Shown here piece by piece: positions 28,682 through 39,642 of a stretch of DNA of 64,000 nucleotides. The position numbers and the translations under genes were made by a program. The stretch comes from Klenkia soli (GTDB taxonomy: Bacteria > Actinomycetota > Actinomycetes > Mycobacteriales > Geodermatophilaceae). Every line of letters starts with the position of its first letter. Positions within the stretch are counted from its first letter, which is position 1. The stretch covers positions 1 through 64,000 of the forward strand of contig NZ_FNIR01000004.1 in the NCBI RefSeq assembly GCF_900103975.1. Direction: 5' to 3'. The notes beneath the pieces are model-generated. The model ran no database searches, had not been told where the DNA came from, and saw only the letters and a program-made list of their open reading frames with translations.

Positions 28682-30061
28682 ATGCCTGACCTGTCGTCGC
28701 TGATCAAGGCCTACGACGTCCGCGGCGTGGTGCCCGACCAGTGGGACGAGGACGTCGCCCGCGTCATCGGCGCCGCGTTCGCGGAGTTCGTGCACGCCGA
28801 GAGCGGGGCGACCGCGGTGGTCACCGCCCACGACATGCGCGAGACGTCGGTGCCGCTGTCCCGGGCCTTCGCCGAGGGCGTGCTCAGCCGCGGGCTGGAC
28901 GTCGTCGAGGCCGGTCTGGGCTCGACCGACATGCTCTACTTCGCCGCCGGCAGCCTCGACCTGCCCGGCGCGATGTTCACCGCCAGCCACAACCCAGCGC
29001 AGTACAACGGCATCAAGATGTGCCGCGCGGGCGCGGCGCCGATCGGCCAGGACTCCGGGCTGGTGCAGATCCGCACCTGGGCCGAGCAGCAGCTCGACGG
29101 CGTCGCCGTCTTCGACCGCGAGGTCACCGCACCCGGCACGGCCAGCAGCCGCGACGTCCTCGCCGAGTACTCCGACCACCTGCGCGGACTGGTCGACCTC
29201 GCCGGTGTCCGCCCCCTCAAGGTCGTGGTCGACGCCGGCAACGGCATGGGCGGGCACACCGTCCCGGTCGTCCTCTCGGGGCTGCCGCTGGAGGTCGTGC
29301 CGATGTACTTCGAGCTCGACGGCTCCTTCCCCAACCACGAGGCCAACCCGCTGGACCCGGCCAACCTGGTCGACCTGCAGGCCGCCGTCCCCGCGCACGG
29401 GGCCGACATCGGGCTGGCCTTCGACGGCGACGCCGACCGGGTGTTCGTGGTCGACGAGCGCGGCGAGCCGGTCACGCCGTCGGCGGTCACCGCGCTGGTG
29501 GCGGTCCGCGAGCTGGCGCGCGGGGTGGGGACGACGATCATCCACAACCTGATCACCTCGTCCGCGGTGCCCGAGATCGTCCGGGAGCACGGCGGCGAGC
29601 CGGTGCGCACCCGGGTCGGGCACAGCTTCATCAAGGCCGAGATGGCCCGCACCGACGCCGTCTTCGGCGGTGAGCACTCGGCGCACTACTACTTCCGCGA
29701 CTTCTGGCGGGCCGACACCGGCATGCTGGCCGCCATGCACGTGCTGGCGGCGCTGGGGGAGCAGCCCCGCCCGCTGTCCGAGCTGACCGCCGCCTACAGC
29801 CGCTACGCCGCGTCCGGCGAGATCAACTCGACGGTCGCGGACGCCGCCGGGCGGGTGGCCGCGGTCCGCCAGGCCTACGCCGCCGACGACCGCGTGACCT
29901 TCGACGAGCTGGACGGGCTCACCGTGGGGCTGCCCGACGGTGCCTGGTTCAACCTGCGGGCCAGCAACACCGAACCGCTGCTGCGGCTCAACGTCGAGGC
30001 AGCCGACGAGGCCCGCATGACCGAGATCCGCGACCACGTCCTGGAGTTGGTGCGCTCATGA
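28682..30061 (+). CDS. manB: Phosphomannomutase/phosphoglucomutase
   Basis: 459 residues with all four domains of the alpha-D-phosphohexomutase family: the phosphoserine loop TASHNPAQYNG (about residue 101), the metal loop AFDGDADRVFVVDE (about 248), the sugar-binding GEHSAHYYF (about 330) and the phosphate-binding RASNTEPLLRLNVEA near the end. It interconverts mannose-6- and mannose-1-phosphate, linking manA and manC. The ATG is supported by a leaderless -10. It is followed by overlapping genes for a Trm112-like protein and a SIS protein, the same order as Rv3257c-Rv3256c. Confidence 0.94.
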   Translation: MPDLSSLIKAYDVRGVVPDQWDEDVARVIGAAFAEFVHAESGATAVVTAHDMRETSVPLSRAFAEGVLSRGLDVVEAGLGSTDMLYFAAGSLDLPGAMFTASHNPAQYNGIKMCRAGAAPIGQDSGLVQIRTWAEQQLDGVAVFDREVTAPGTASSRDVLAEYSDHLRGLVDLAGVRPLKVVVDAGNGMGGHTVPVVLSGLPLEVVPMYFELDGSFPNHEANPLDPANLVDLQAAVPAHGADIGLAFDGDADRVFVVDERGEPVTPSAVTALVAVRELARGVGTTIIHNLITSSAVPEIVREHGGEPVRTRVGHSFIKAEMARTDAVFGGEHSAHYYFRDFWRADTGMLAAMHVLAALGEQPRPLSELTAAYSRYAASGEINSTVADAAGRVAAVRQAYAADDRVTFDELDGLTVGLPDGAWFNLRASNTEPLLRLNVEAADEARMTEIRDHVLELVRS

Positions 30062-30282
30062 CCACGACCCACCCCGACACGCTCGGCATCGACCCGTCGC
30101 TGCTGGAGATCCTGGCCTGCCCGGACACCCACCACAGCCCGCTGACCCTCGACGTCCCGGCGGCCGAGCTGCTGTGCACCACCTGCGACCGGGCCTTCCC
30201 GGTCCGCGACGGCATCCCGGTGCTGCTGCTCGACGAGGCCCGGCACCGCGGTGACCGGGAGCAGGGCGGGGCAACCGCATGA
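30058..30282 (+). CDS. Trm112 family small zinc-ribbon protein
   Basis: 74 residues. It has ILACPDTHHSPL and LLCTTCDRAFPVRDGIPVLLLDEA, the Trm112 pattern: one Cys plus a CxxC pair and the typical PVRDGIPVLL strand. The usual first CPxC pair is reduced to CPDT, so a zinc site would have three Cys. Members act as activators of methyltransferases in other organisms; here the partner is unknown. ATGA overlaps with manB and with the SIS gene show tight translational coupling. Confidence 0.85.
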   Translation: MTTTHPDTLGIDPSLLEILACPDTHHSPLTLDVPAAELLCTTCDRAFPVRDGIPVLLLDEARHRGDREQGGATA

Positions 30283-31412
30283 CGTCGCCGGAGCTGGCCG
30301 AGGAGGTCCTGGACGACCCGCAGCTGCTGCGGGCCCGCGACCCCCGCGGCCTGCTCCCGGCCGTCGCCGGCGCCGGGGCGCAGGTCCGGGAGACCGCCGC
30401 GCTGACGGCCGAGGCCGGTCTGGGCCGGGTCACCGACGCCGGACGTCCCCGCGGCCTGGTGGTCGTCGGCCGCCGCGAGGGCGCCGTGGCCGCCGCCGTG
30501 CTGCGCGCCCTGCTGGGCCCGGCCAGCCCGGTGACGGTCGACCTGGTGCCCGGCCCGCAGCTGCCGGTCTGGATGGGGGCCTCCGACGTCGCGGTGGTGG
30601 CCACCCGCACGGGCGCGGGGCACTACGCCGTGGCCCCGGCCTACGAGGCGGCCCGCCGGGGCGTCGCCGTGGTCGGCATCGGCGCCGAGGGGGCTCCGCT
30701 GCACGCGGCCTGCGCGAGCAGCCGGTCGCCCTACGTGCCGCTCCCGCCGACCCGGGTGCAGCACACCACGCTGTGGTCGCTGCTGACCCCCATGCTCCGG
30801 CTGGCGACCGACCTGGGCCTGCTGTCCGCCGAGGTGGCCGACACCGGTGCCGTGGCCGATGCCCTGGACACCGTCGCGGCCGACTGCGGCCCCGTCGTCC
30901 CGACGTACGCGAACCCCGCCAAGGTCCTCGCGCTCGAGCTGCTCGAGGCGCTGCCGGTGATCGCCGCCGAGGGGCCCCTCGCCGCGGCCGCCGCCGGTCG
31001 CGTCGCCGACCAGCTGGCCACGCTCGCCGGGCTCCCCGTGACGTCCTTCCGGCTCCCCGACCAGCGGGTCGCCGCCACCGCCGTGCTGGGTGGCCCGCTG
31101 GCCCCCGGGGAGGCCGACGACTTCTTCCGCGACCGCACGGACGACGAGGGCCGGCGGCTGCGGCTGATCACGGTCCGCGACGGCGGTTCCGGGGGCGACG
31201 GGCCCGGGGAACGCGATCCGCGGTCGGCGTCGGAGGCGCTGCGCGAGGTGCTGCGCACCGCGACCGAGCGCAACGTCCCGGTCAGCGGGTTGGCCGAGCA
31301 GGGCGACACCGAGGGTGCCCCCCGGTTGGCCCGGGTGGCCCGTCAGCTGGCCGCGGCCGACTTCACGGCGGTGTACCTGGCGCTGGCCCTCGACGCCGAG
31401 CGGGCTCGCTGA
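30279..31412 (+). CDS. SIS-domain phosphosugar isomerase-like protein (Rv3256c type)
   Basis: 377 residues. It shows a double SIS (sugar isomerase) fold: RGLVVVGRREGAVAAAVLRALL, VDLVPGPQLPVWMGASDVAVVATRTG and GVAVVGIGAEGAPLHAAC in the first half; VVPTYANPAKVLALELLEALPVIAAEG in the second. It resembles the bifunctional phosphoglucose/phosphomannose isomerase family, and its position between manB and manA fits sugar-phosphate metabolism, but the catalytic Glu/His residues cannot be assigned by eye. It overlaps the preceding gene by four bases. Confidence 0.75.
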   Translation: MTSPELAEEVLDDPQLLRARDPRGLLPAVAGAGAQVRETAALTAEAGLGRVTDAGRPRGLVVVGRREGAVAAAVLRALLGPASPVTVDLVPGPQLPVWMGASDVAVVATRTGAGHYAVAPAYEAARRGVAVVGIGAEGAPLHAACASSRSPYVPLPPTRVQHTTLWSLLTPMLRLATDLGLLSAEVADTGAVADALDTVAADCGPVVPTYANPAKVLALELLEALPVIAAEGPLAAAAAGRVADQLATLAGLPVTSFRLPDQRVAATAVLGGPLAPGEADDFFRDRTDDEGRRLRLITVRDGGSGGDGPGERDPRSASEALREVLRTATERNVPVSGLAEQGDTEGAPRLARVARQLAAADFTAVYLALALDAERAR

Positions 31413-31432
31413 GCGGGGGGCACACTCCTCCC

Positions 31433-32449
31433 GTGACGCAACCGGCCGAGGCCACCCCGACCCAGGCCGACGAGGGCCACGGCGGCAGCCCGAAGGCCAT
31501 CCTCGCGGCGCTGGCGGCCAACCTGGGCATCGCGGTCGCCAAGTTCGTCGCCTTCCTCGTCACCGGCGCCTCGTCGATGCTGGCCGAGGCGATCCACTCG
31601 GTGGCCGACTCCGGCAACCAGGTGCTGCTGCTCATCGGCGGCCGCACCTCGCGGCGTCGTCCCACGGCCCAGCACCAGTTCGGCTTCGGCCGCGACCGGT
31701 ACGTGTACGGCTTCCTCGTCGCGATGGTGCTGTTCAGCGTCGGCGGGGTCTTCGCCGTCTACGAGGGCGTGCACAAGATCGTCTCGCCCGAGGAGCTGAC
31801 CAGCCCGGTCTGGGCCTTCGGCGTCCTGGGTGTGGCGATCGTGCTGGAGTCCTTCTCGCTGCGCACCGCCATGAAGGAGACCGACGCCGTCCGCAAGCCG
31901 GGGGAGAGCTACTGGGCCTTCATCCGGCACGCCCGCGCCCCCGAGCTGCCGGTGGTGCTGCTCGAGGACACCGCCGCGCTCACCGGCCTGGTCCTGGCCC
32001 TCGCCGGCGTCGGGCTGACCGCCGCCACCGGCAGCGGGGTCTACGACGGGTTGGGCACGGTGGCCATCGGCGTCCTGCTGATCGCCGTCGCGTCCGTGCT
32101 GGCCGTCGAGACCAAGAGCCTGCTGCTCGGCGAGGCCGCCACCCCGGACATGCAGGGCGACATCCGGGCCGCCCTCGAGGGCGGTGAGCACGTCGAGTCG
32201 GTGATCCACCTGCGCACCCAGCACCTGGCGCCCGAGGAGCTGCTGGTGGCGGCCAAGATCGCGGTGCGGCACGACGACACCGCCGAGGCCGTCGCCCGGG
32301 CGATCGACGAGGCCGAGGCCCGGATCCGGTCGGCCGTGCCGATCGCCACGGTCATCTACCTGGAGCCCGACATCCGCCGCACCGGAGCGGCGGCCACCCC
32401 CGCGTCGTCCTCAAGTTCCGGTACGGGGTTGCCGACGCCCGAAGGGTGA
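31433..32449 (+). CDS. Cation diffusion facilitator (CDF) family transporter
   Basis: 338 residues with about five or six membrane helices. ASSMLAEAIHSVADSGNQVLLLIGG is the typical second-helix motif with the HxxxD metal site, and the RRPTAQHQFGFGRDRYVYGF loop follows. A C-terminal cytoplasmic ferredoxin-like domain (from about residue 220, EGGEHVESVIHLRTQHLAPEELL) completes the CDF/SLC30A9-like layout. It exports divalent metals such as zinc or manganese in exchange for protons; the metal cannot be decided. CACACT lies six bases before the GTG start. It stands between the SIS gene and manA. Confidence 0.87.
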   Translation: MTQPAEATPTQADEGHGGSPKAILAALAANLGIAVAKFVAFLVTGASSMLAEAIHSVADSGNQVLLLIGGRTSRRRPTAQHQFGFGRDRYVYGFLVAMVLFSVGGVFAVYEGVHKIVSPEELTSPVWAFGVLGVAIVLESFSLRTAMKETDAVRKPGESYWAFIRHARAPELPVVLLEDTAALTGLVLALAGVGLTAATGSGVYDGLGTVAIGVLLIAVASVLAVETKSLLLGEAATPDMQGDIRAALEGGEHVESVIHLRTQHLAPEELLVAAKIAVRHDDTAEAVARAIDEAEARIRSAVPIATVIYLEPDIRRTGAAATPASSSSSGTGLPTPEG

Positions 32450-32475
32450 CCCTCGCCCCGGTAGCCTCGCGCACG

Positions 32476-33657
32476 ATGTGGCAGCTGACGAACTCGATCC
32501 GGCACTACCCGTGGGGCAGCCACACGGTCATCCCGGAGCTGATCGGCGAGGCGACCCCGGCTGCCCAGCCGCACGCCGAGCTCTGGATGGGCGCGCACCC
32601 CGACGCCCCCAGCGTGCTCGCCGACGGCCGCGGTCTCGACGCGGCCATCACCGCCGAGCCGGCACGCCTGCTGGGCGAGGCCGTGCGGTTGCGGTTCGGT
32701 GACCGGTTGCCGTTCCTGATGAAGGTGCTGGCCGCCGACCGCCCGCTGTCCCTGCAGGCGCACCCCAGCACCACCCAGGCCGAGGTCGGGTTCGCCGCCG
32801 AGGAGGCCGCCGGCGTCCCGCACGACGACCCCACGCGCTCGTTCAAGGACCCGTTCCACAAGCCCGAGATCCTGCTGGCCACGACGCCGGTCGAGGCGCT
32901 GTGCGGGTTCCGGCCGGTCGAGGAGTCGCTGCACTGCCTGGCCAAGCTGCAGCTGCCCGAGCTCAAGCCCACCATCGCGTCGCTGGCGCGGGGTGGCCTG
33001 CAGGTCGCCATCCCCCAGTTGCTGGCCCTGTCGACCCGGCGCCGGCAGTCCCTGGTGACCGCCGTGGCCGAGAAGGCGGCCACGTTCGTGGCCGCGCACG
33101 ACCCCGAGTTCATCAACACCTACCGCTGGGCCGCCTCCCTGGCCGAGACCTACCCCGGGGACATCGGGGTGGTCATCTCGCTGCTGTGCAACCACCTCAA
33201 GCTCGCCCCGGGCGAGGCGGTCTTCCTGCCTGCGGGCAACCTGCACGCCTACCTCTGCGGCGCCGGCATCGAGGTCATGGCGAGCTCGGACAACGTGCTC
33301 CGGGGTGGTCTCACCGCCAAGCACGTGGACCTCGCCGCGCTGGTCGAGGTGCTGGACTTCACCGACGGGCGCGTCCCGGTCATCCACCCCGTGCTCGGGC
33401 CCGGCGGGCTGCGCTACCCGGTCCCGGTGGAGGACTTCGACCTCACCCGGTGCGAGCTCGGCGAGTACCCCGGCAGCCTGCGCACCTCGGGTCCGCAGGT
33501 GCTGCTGTGCACCGAGGGCACCGCGGTGCTGACCACCGACGACGGCGACCTGGTCCTGCGGCGCGGTGAGTCGGCGTTCGTCCCCGCGGGCGCACCGCTC
33601 GACGCCCAGGGCCCCGCCGTCCTCTACCGGGCCACGACGGGTCTGCGCGCGGTCTGA
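32476..33657 (+). CDS. manA: Mannose-6-phosphate isomerase, class I
   Basis: 393 residues. MWQLTNSIRHYPWGSHTVIPEL is the standard N-terminus; HAELWMGAHPDAPS, LQAHPSTTQAEVGF and HKPEILLATTPVEALCGFR carry the zinc ligands (Gln, His, Glu), and NLHAYLCGAGIEVMASSDNVLRGGLTAKHVD is the catalytic Arg region. It links fructose-6-phosphate to the mannose pathway. The ATG at 32476 is chosen over a GTG at 32446 that overlaps the CDF stop because the family begins at MW; TAGCCT (32462-32467) precedes it by eight bases. Palindromic element B begins just after the stop. Confidence 0.93.
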   Translation: MWQLTNSIRHYPWGSHTVIPELIGEATPAAQPHAELWMGAHPDAPSVLADGRGLDAAITAEPARLLGEAVRLRFGDRLPFLMKVLAADRPLSLQAHPSTTQAEVGFAAEEAAGVPHDDPTRSFKDPFHKPEILLATTPVEALCGFRPVEESLHCLAKLQLPELKPTIASLARGGLQVAIPQLLALSTRRRQSLVTAVAEKAATFVAAHDPEFINTYRWAASLAETYPGDIGVVISLLCNHLKLAPGEAVFLPAGNLHAYLCGAGIEVMASSDNVLRGGLTAKHVDLAALVEVLDFTDGRVPVIHPVLGPGGLRYPVPVEDFDLTRCELGEYPGSLRTSGPQVLLCTEGTAVLTTDDGDLVLRRGESAFVPAGAPLDAQGPAVLYRATTGLRAV

Positions 33658-33659
33658 CG

Positions 33660-33725
33660 AAGGACCCGGCTGCCCCCCACGACACGCTCCGCGCGCTGCG
33701 GGCCCCTGCAGCCGCGCCGTTCCAG
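33660..33725 (+). repeat. Dispersed palindromic element, copy B
   Basis: 66 bases beginning AAGGACC two bases after the manA stop and ending GCCGTTCCA. The variable outer stem reads CGGCTG paired with CAGCCG; constant CCCCCC and GGGCCCCTG blocks are as in copy A. It may also terminate manA transcription before ahcY. Confidence 0.8.
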
Positions 33726-33837
33726 CAGGTACCGTGGGGGACGGCACGAGCCCCGCCGAAGCCTCGGCATGCTCGCTCACGAACAGGACCGACGCAGCCG
33801 CAGCCCCTCTGGCGCGGCCGGGACACTCTGGAGCGAC

Positions 33838-35325
<1,488 letters not shown>

Positions 35326-35336
35326 GGAAGCCCGGC

Positions 35337-35367
35337 CCCCGGTGATCAGGTGACCTGATCACCGGGG
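35337..35367. terminator. Strong hairpin terminator after ahcY
   Basis: The arms CCCCGGTGATCAGG (35337-35350) and CCTGATCACCGGGG (35354-35367) are perfectly complementary over 14 bases with a three-base loop. No T-tract follows. Confidence 0.8.
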
Positions 35368-35443
35368 TGCCGCCCTGACCAATGGTGGTGAGGACGGCAC
35401 ACCCTTGGTGAGGGTGGCGGGGCCGGAACGTCGCGACCTCGCG

Positions 35444-35449
35444 CACAAT
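35444..35449 (+). promoter_or_regulatory. Candidate -10 element of mtrA
   Basis: CACAAT lies six bases before the GTG at 35456. It matches the A2/T6 core but not T1 of TAnnnT, so a leaderless mtrA transcript is only a possibility. Confidence 0.35.
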
Positions 35450-35455
35450 GGGGGT

Positions 35456-36163
<708 letters not shown>

Positions 36164-36170
36164 CCCGTCG

Positions 36171-37763
36171 GTGACGACCGTCCGGGCGCGCCTGCGTGGC
36201 TGGGCGTCGGCGGGTTGGCACGCCTGGCGGTCCTCGCTCCAGCTGCGCATCGGGGCGATCACGATGCTGGTGGCCGGGGTGGTCGTCGTGGTGGTCAGCG
36301 TCGTGCTGTTCCAGCAGATCAGCACGCAGCTGCTCACCGTCAAGCGCGCCGCCGCGATCGACCAGGCGCAGGCCGGGGTCGCCTACGCGCAGTCGCAGGT
36401 CTCGGGCATCGTCACCGGCGACGCCGCCAGCGTGCGCTCGACCCTGGCCCGCACCGTGCGCGAGCTGCAGAGCCGCAACGGCGAGGCCGGCAACTTCGAC
36501 ACCGCCCTGGTCTACCGCACCGGTGACATCGCCCGCCCGGTGGCCAGCCGGCAGTACCTCTACCCGGACCTCCCCGCCGAGCTCACCGCCGCCGTCGACG
36601 ACGGCACCCAGGTCTGGCAGTACGCGCTGGTCGACGACGAGTCCCTGCGGGCGGTGCCGACGCTGCTGATCGGTGCCCCCGTGCCGATCGACGGCCAGAG
36701 CGGCGAGCAGGTCGACCTCTACTACGCCTTCCCGCTGGACCAGGAGCAGCAGACGCTCTCCCTGGTCCGCAGCACCGTGGCCATCAGCGGCATCGCGCTG
36801 ACCCTCTTCGTGGTGGGCATCGGCGTGCTGGTCACGCGGTTGGTGGTCGACCCGGTCCGGCGTGCGGCCAGCAGCGCCCAGCGGCTGGCCGCCGGCCAGC
36901 TCGAGGAGCGCCTGGTGGTCAACGGCGAGGACGACCTCGCCCGGCTCGCCACCAGCTTCAACGCCATGGCCGACAGCCTGCAGAAGCAGATCACCCAGCT
37001 CGAGGGCCTGTCGCAGCTGCAGCAGCGGTTCACCTCCGACGTCTCCCACGAGCTGCGCACCCCGCTGACGACCGTGCAGATGGCCGCGGAGGTGCTGCAC
37101 GAGTCGCGGGCCGACTTCGACCCGCACGTGGCCCGGTCGGCGGAGCTGCTCTACGCCGAGGTCAACCGGTTCGAGCTGATGCTGTCGGACCTGCTCGAGA
37201 TCAGCCGCTACGACGCCGGCGCCGCGCAGCTGGAGGCCGAGCCCACGGCCCTGGCCCCGTTGCTGGGTCGGGTGGTCGAGGACATGTCCTCCCTGGCCGA
37301 CCGGTTGGGCTGCCGGTTGGAGGTGCGCACCCCGGACCGGCCGGTCATCGCCGAGATCGACGCCCGGCGCGTGCTGCGGGTGCTGCGCAACCTGGTCGGC
37401 AACGCCGTCGAGCACGGCGCGGGCCGGCCCGTCGAGCTCACCCTCGCGGCCAACCGCACGGCGGCCGCGGTCACCGTCCGGGACCACGGCATCGGTCTGG
37501 ACTCCGAGGAGGCCCAGCACGTGTTCGACCGGTTCTGGCGGGCCGACCCTGCCCGGGTGCGGACCGTCGGCGGCTCCGGTCTGGGGCTGTCGATCAGCCT
37601 GGAGGACGCCCGGCTGCACGGGGGCTGGCTGCAGGTGTGGGGCCAGCCCGACCAGGGCGCCCAGTTCCGGCTGACCCTGCCGCTGACCGCCGGGGCCGAG
37701 CTGACCGGCTCCCCGCTGCCGCTGCGCCCGGTGGTCGTCCGGCGCCCGCGGAGCCCGCGGTGA
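36171..37763 (+). CDS. mtrB: Sensor histidine kinase MtrB
   Basis: 530 residues. Membrane helices lie at about residues 27-50 and 200-222 with an extracellular sensor region between them. A HAMP segment follows (RRAASSAQRLAAGQLEERL), then the H-box FTSDVSHELRTPLTTVQMAAE (phospho-His near residue 295), N-box LVGNAVEHG and G-boxes DHGIGLDSEEAQHVFDRFWR and GSGLGLSIS. It phosphorylates MtrA. The GTG at 36171 starts seven bases after the mtrA stop. The stop overlaps lpqB (GTGA). Confidence 0.95.
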   Translation: MTTVRARLRGWASAGWHAWRSSLQLRIGAITMLVAGVVVVVVSVVLFQQISTQLLTVKRAAAIDQAQAGVAYAQSQVSGIVTGDAASVRSTLARTVRELQSRNGEAGNFDTALVYRTGDIARPVASRQYLYPDLPAELTAAVDDGTQVWQYALVDDESLRAVPTLLIGAPVPIDGQSGEQVDLYYAFPLDQEQQTLSLVRSTVAISGIALTLFVVGIGVLVTRLVVDPVRRAASSAQRLAAGQLEERLVVNGEDDLARLATSFNAMADSLQKQITQLEGLSQLQQRFTSDVSHELRTPLTTVQMAAEVLHESRADFDPHVARSAELLYAEVNRFELMLSDLLEISRYDAGAAQLEAEPTALAPLLGRVVEDMSSLADRLGCRLEVRTPDRPVIAEIDARRVLRVLRNLVGNAVEHGAGRPVELTLAANRTAAAVTVRDHGIGLDSEEAQHVFDRFWRADPARVRTVGGSGLGLSISLEDARLHGGWLQVWGQPDQGAQFRLTLPLTAGAELTGSPLPLRPVVVRRPRSPR

Positions 37764-39466
37764 GGGCCCGCGCGGGGCTCGTCGGGCTCGCCGTCCTGCT
37801 GGGCGGGTGCGGCACGGTGCCCACCAGCTCGGACCCGGTGCCGATCACCCAGGTCGCCGACCCGCCCGAGGACGTCGGCATCGAGGCGCTGCCCCCGGTC
37901 GCCGGCGCCAGCCCCGAGGAGGTGGTGCGCGGCTTCGTCGACGCGATGGCCAGCACCACCCGCAACCACCCGGTCGCGCGGCAGTTCCTCACCTCCGACG
38001 CCGCCGACAGCTGGCGCGACACCGACGGCATCACCGTGATCAGCGCCGACTACGCCCCGGTGGCCTCGGACGACGGGACGGTGGCCGTCACCGCCGGACT
38101 GGTCGGCAGGGTCGACGAGCAGGGCTCGTTCACCACCGGTGACGGGCAGTCGTTCGACCAGACGTTCCGCCTCGTGCAGGAGGACGGCGAGTGGCGCATC
38201 ACCGACCCGACCGACGGCCTGCTGCAGCTGGAACCCGACTTCGCCCGCACCTACGACGAGGTCAACGCCTACTTCCTGGACCCGACCGCCACCCGGGTCG
38301 TCCCCGACCCCCGGTTCCTGGTCTCGGGGGAGTCCCAGGCGACCGCCCTGGTCGACCGGCTGCTGACCGGTCCGTCCCCGACCCTGTCGGCCGGGGTCAC
38401 CAACCCGCTGGCCGGGGTCGAGCTGCGCAGCAACGTCCGGATCGACCAGCAGGTGGCCACCGTCGACCTCACCGGGCTGCCCGCCGGCACCTCGGACGCG
38501 CTCAACGTGCTCTGCGCCCAGCTGGTCTGGTCGCTGGACCAGCTCGACGACGTCCGCGCCGTCCGGGTCTCGGTCGACGGGGCCCCGGTCGACGTGCCGG
38601 GGGTGCCCGACGTGCAGACCGTGGACGACTGGGCCTCCTTCGACCCCGACGCGGTCCCCGCGGTGTCGGTCGGCCACTACGTCGCCGGCGGCGCGCTGCG
38701 CACCGTCACGGCGGGGGACGCGGCCCCGGGCCCGGCGGGCACGGGCCAGTACGGGCTGTCCGCCGCCGCGGTCACCGCCGACGCGCGCACCAACCAGCTC
38801 GGGACCACCGTCGCGGTCGCCGCCGCCGGGGGCACGGCCACCCTGCTGGTCGGGCCCTACGGCGATGCGCTCGCCCCCGTGCTGACGGCGGGCACCTTCA
38901 CCGACCCCACGACGGCGGCCACCCGCCCCGAGGTCTGGACGGTCCGCGACGGCGGTGAGGTGATCCGCGTCCCGGCGACCGGGTCGCCCCAGTCGGTGAG
39001 CGCCCCGGCGCTGCCCGAGCTGGGCACCGTGCGGGTGTTCCAGCTCTCGCCGGACGGCGTGCGTGCCGCCGTGGTGGTCGACGGGCCCGACGGCGGGGAG
39101 CTGCTGGTGGGCACCGTGGCGCGCAGTGACGACCAGGTGACCCTCGGCGACCTGCGCGCGGTGGCGCCGGACCTGTCCCAGGTCGTGGACGTCGGCTGGC
39201 GCACCGCGTCGGAGCTGGTGGTGCTCGCCGGTGCGCAGGACGAGGACGGCACCGCGCCGTGGTCGGTCGGGGTCGATGGCTGGGACCTGACGGCGCTGAG
39301 CCGGTCCGGCTTGCCGGGCCAGCCCACGGCGGTGGCCGCCGCGCCGAGCCGCACGCCCCTGGTGGTGGCGGCCGGGACGCTGTGGCAGCTCGTGTCGGGG
39401 ACCTGGTCGACCCTGGTGCGCGGGCAGGAACCGCTGCCGGGCGGGGCACCCTTCTACCCGCTCTAG
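37760..39466 (+). CDS. lpqB: Lipoprotein LpqB, MtrAB-associated
   Basis: 568 residues. The signal peptide GLVGLAVLLGGCGT ends in a lipobox (Leu-Gly-Gly-Cys, Cys near residue 16), so the protein is lipid-anchored outside the membrane. A GerMN-like domain (about residues 50-260) is followed by a beta-propeller-like C-terminal part. LpqB is known to interact with MtrB and adjust MtrA signalling. The GTG at 37760 overlaps the mtrB stop. Palindromic element C begins right after the stop TAG. Confidence 0.92.
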   Translation: MRARAGLVGLAVLLGGCGTVPTSSDPVPITQVADPPEDVGIEALPPVAGASPEEVVRGFVDAMASTTRNHPVARQFLTSDAADSWRDTDGITVISADYAPVASDDGTVAVTAGLVGRVDEQGSFTTGDGQSFDQTFRLVQEDGEWRITDPTDGLLQLEPDFARTYDEVNAYFLDPTATRVVPDPRFLVSGESQATALVDRLLTGPSPTLSAGVTNPLAGVELRSNVRIDQQVATVDLTGLPAGTSDALNVLCAQLVWSLDQLDDVRAVRVSVDGAPVDVPGVPDVQTVDDWASFDPDAVPAVSVGHYVAGGALRTVTAGDAAPGPAGTGQYGLSAAAVTADARTNQLGTTVAVAAAGGTATLLVGPYGDALAPVLTAGTFTDPTTAATRPEVWTVRDGGEVIRVPATGSPQSVSAPALPELGTVRVFQLSPDGVRAAVVVDGPDGGELLVGTVARSDDQVTLGDLRAVAPDLSQVVDVGWRTASELVVLAGAQDEDGTAPWSVGVDGWDLTALSRSGLPGQPTAVAAAPSRTPLVVAAGTLWQLVSGTWSTLVRGQEPLPGGAPFYPL

Positions 39467-39467
39467 G

Positions 39468-39525
39468 AGGACCTGGTTCCCCCCACGACTCGCTGCGCTC
39501 GCCCCGGGCCCCTGAACCAGGCCGA
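39468..39525 (+). repeat. Dispersed palindromic element, copy C
   Basis: About 58 bases beginning AGGACC one base after the lpqB stop. The outer stem reads CCTGGTT paired with AACCAGG, with the constant CCCCCC and GGGCCCCTG blocks; the 3' end diverges after GGCCG. The central part CTCGCTGCGCTCG resembles copy D. Confidence 0.75.
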
Positions 39526-39642
39526 CGGCGCAGCGTTGCACGTCGACGTCCTGCGCGGGCGCCGTCGTCCACAGCGCGGGGGTCCGTGCACAGGCCGGAC
39601 GGCGGCAGGTCGTGGTGCCCGCGGCCGGGGGAGGCTGCACCG

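Noticed and set aside
30251-31400. Long plus-strand frame fused ahead of the CDF transporter (from 30251)
   Set aside because: The first two thirds are an out-of-frame shadow of the SIS-domain gene; the transporter begins at GTG 31433.
33726-33837. Possible S-adenosylhomocysteine riboswitch upstream of ahcY
   Set aside because: I looked for the conserved core and pairing of the SAH riboswitch and found no convincing match; the region instead begins just after palindromic element B.
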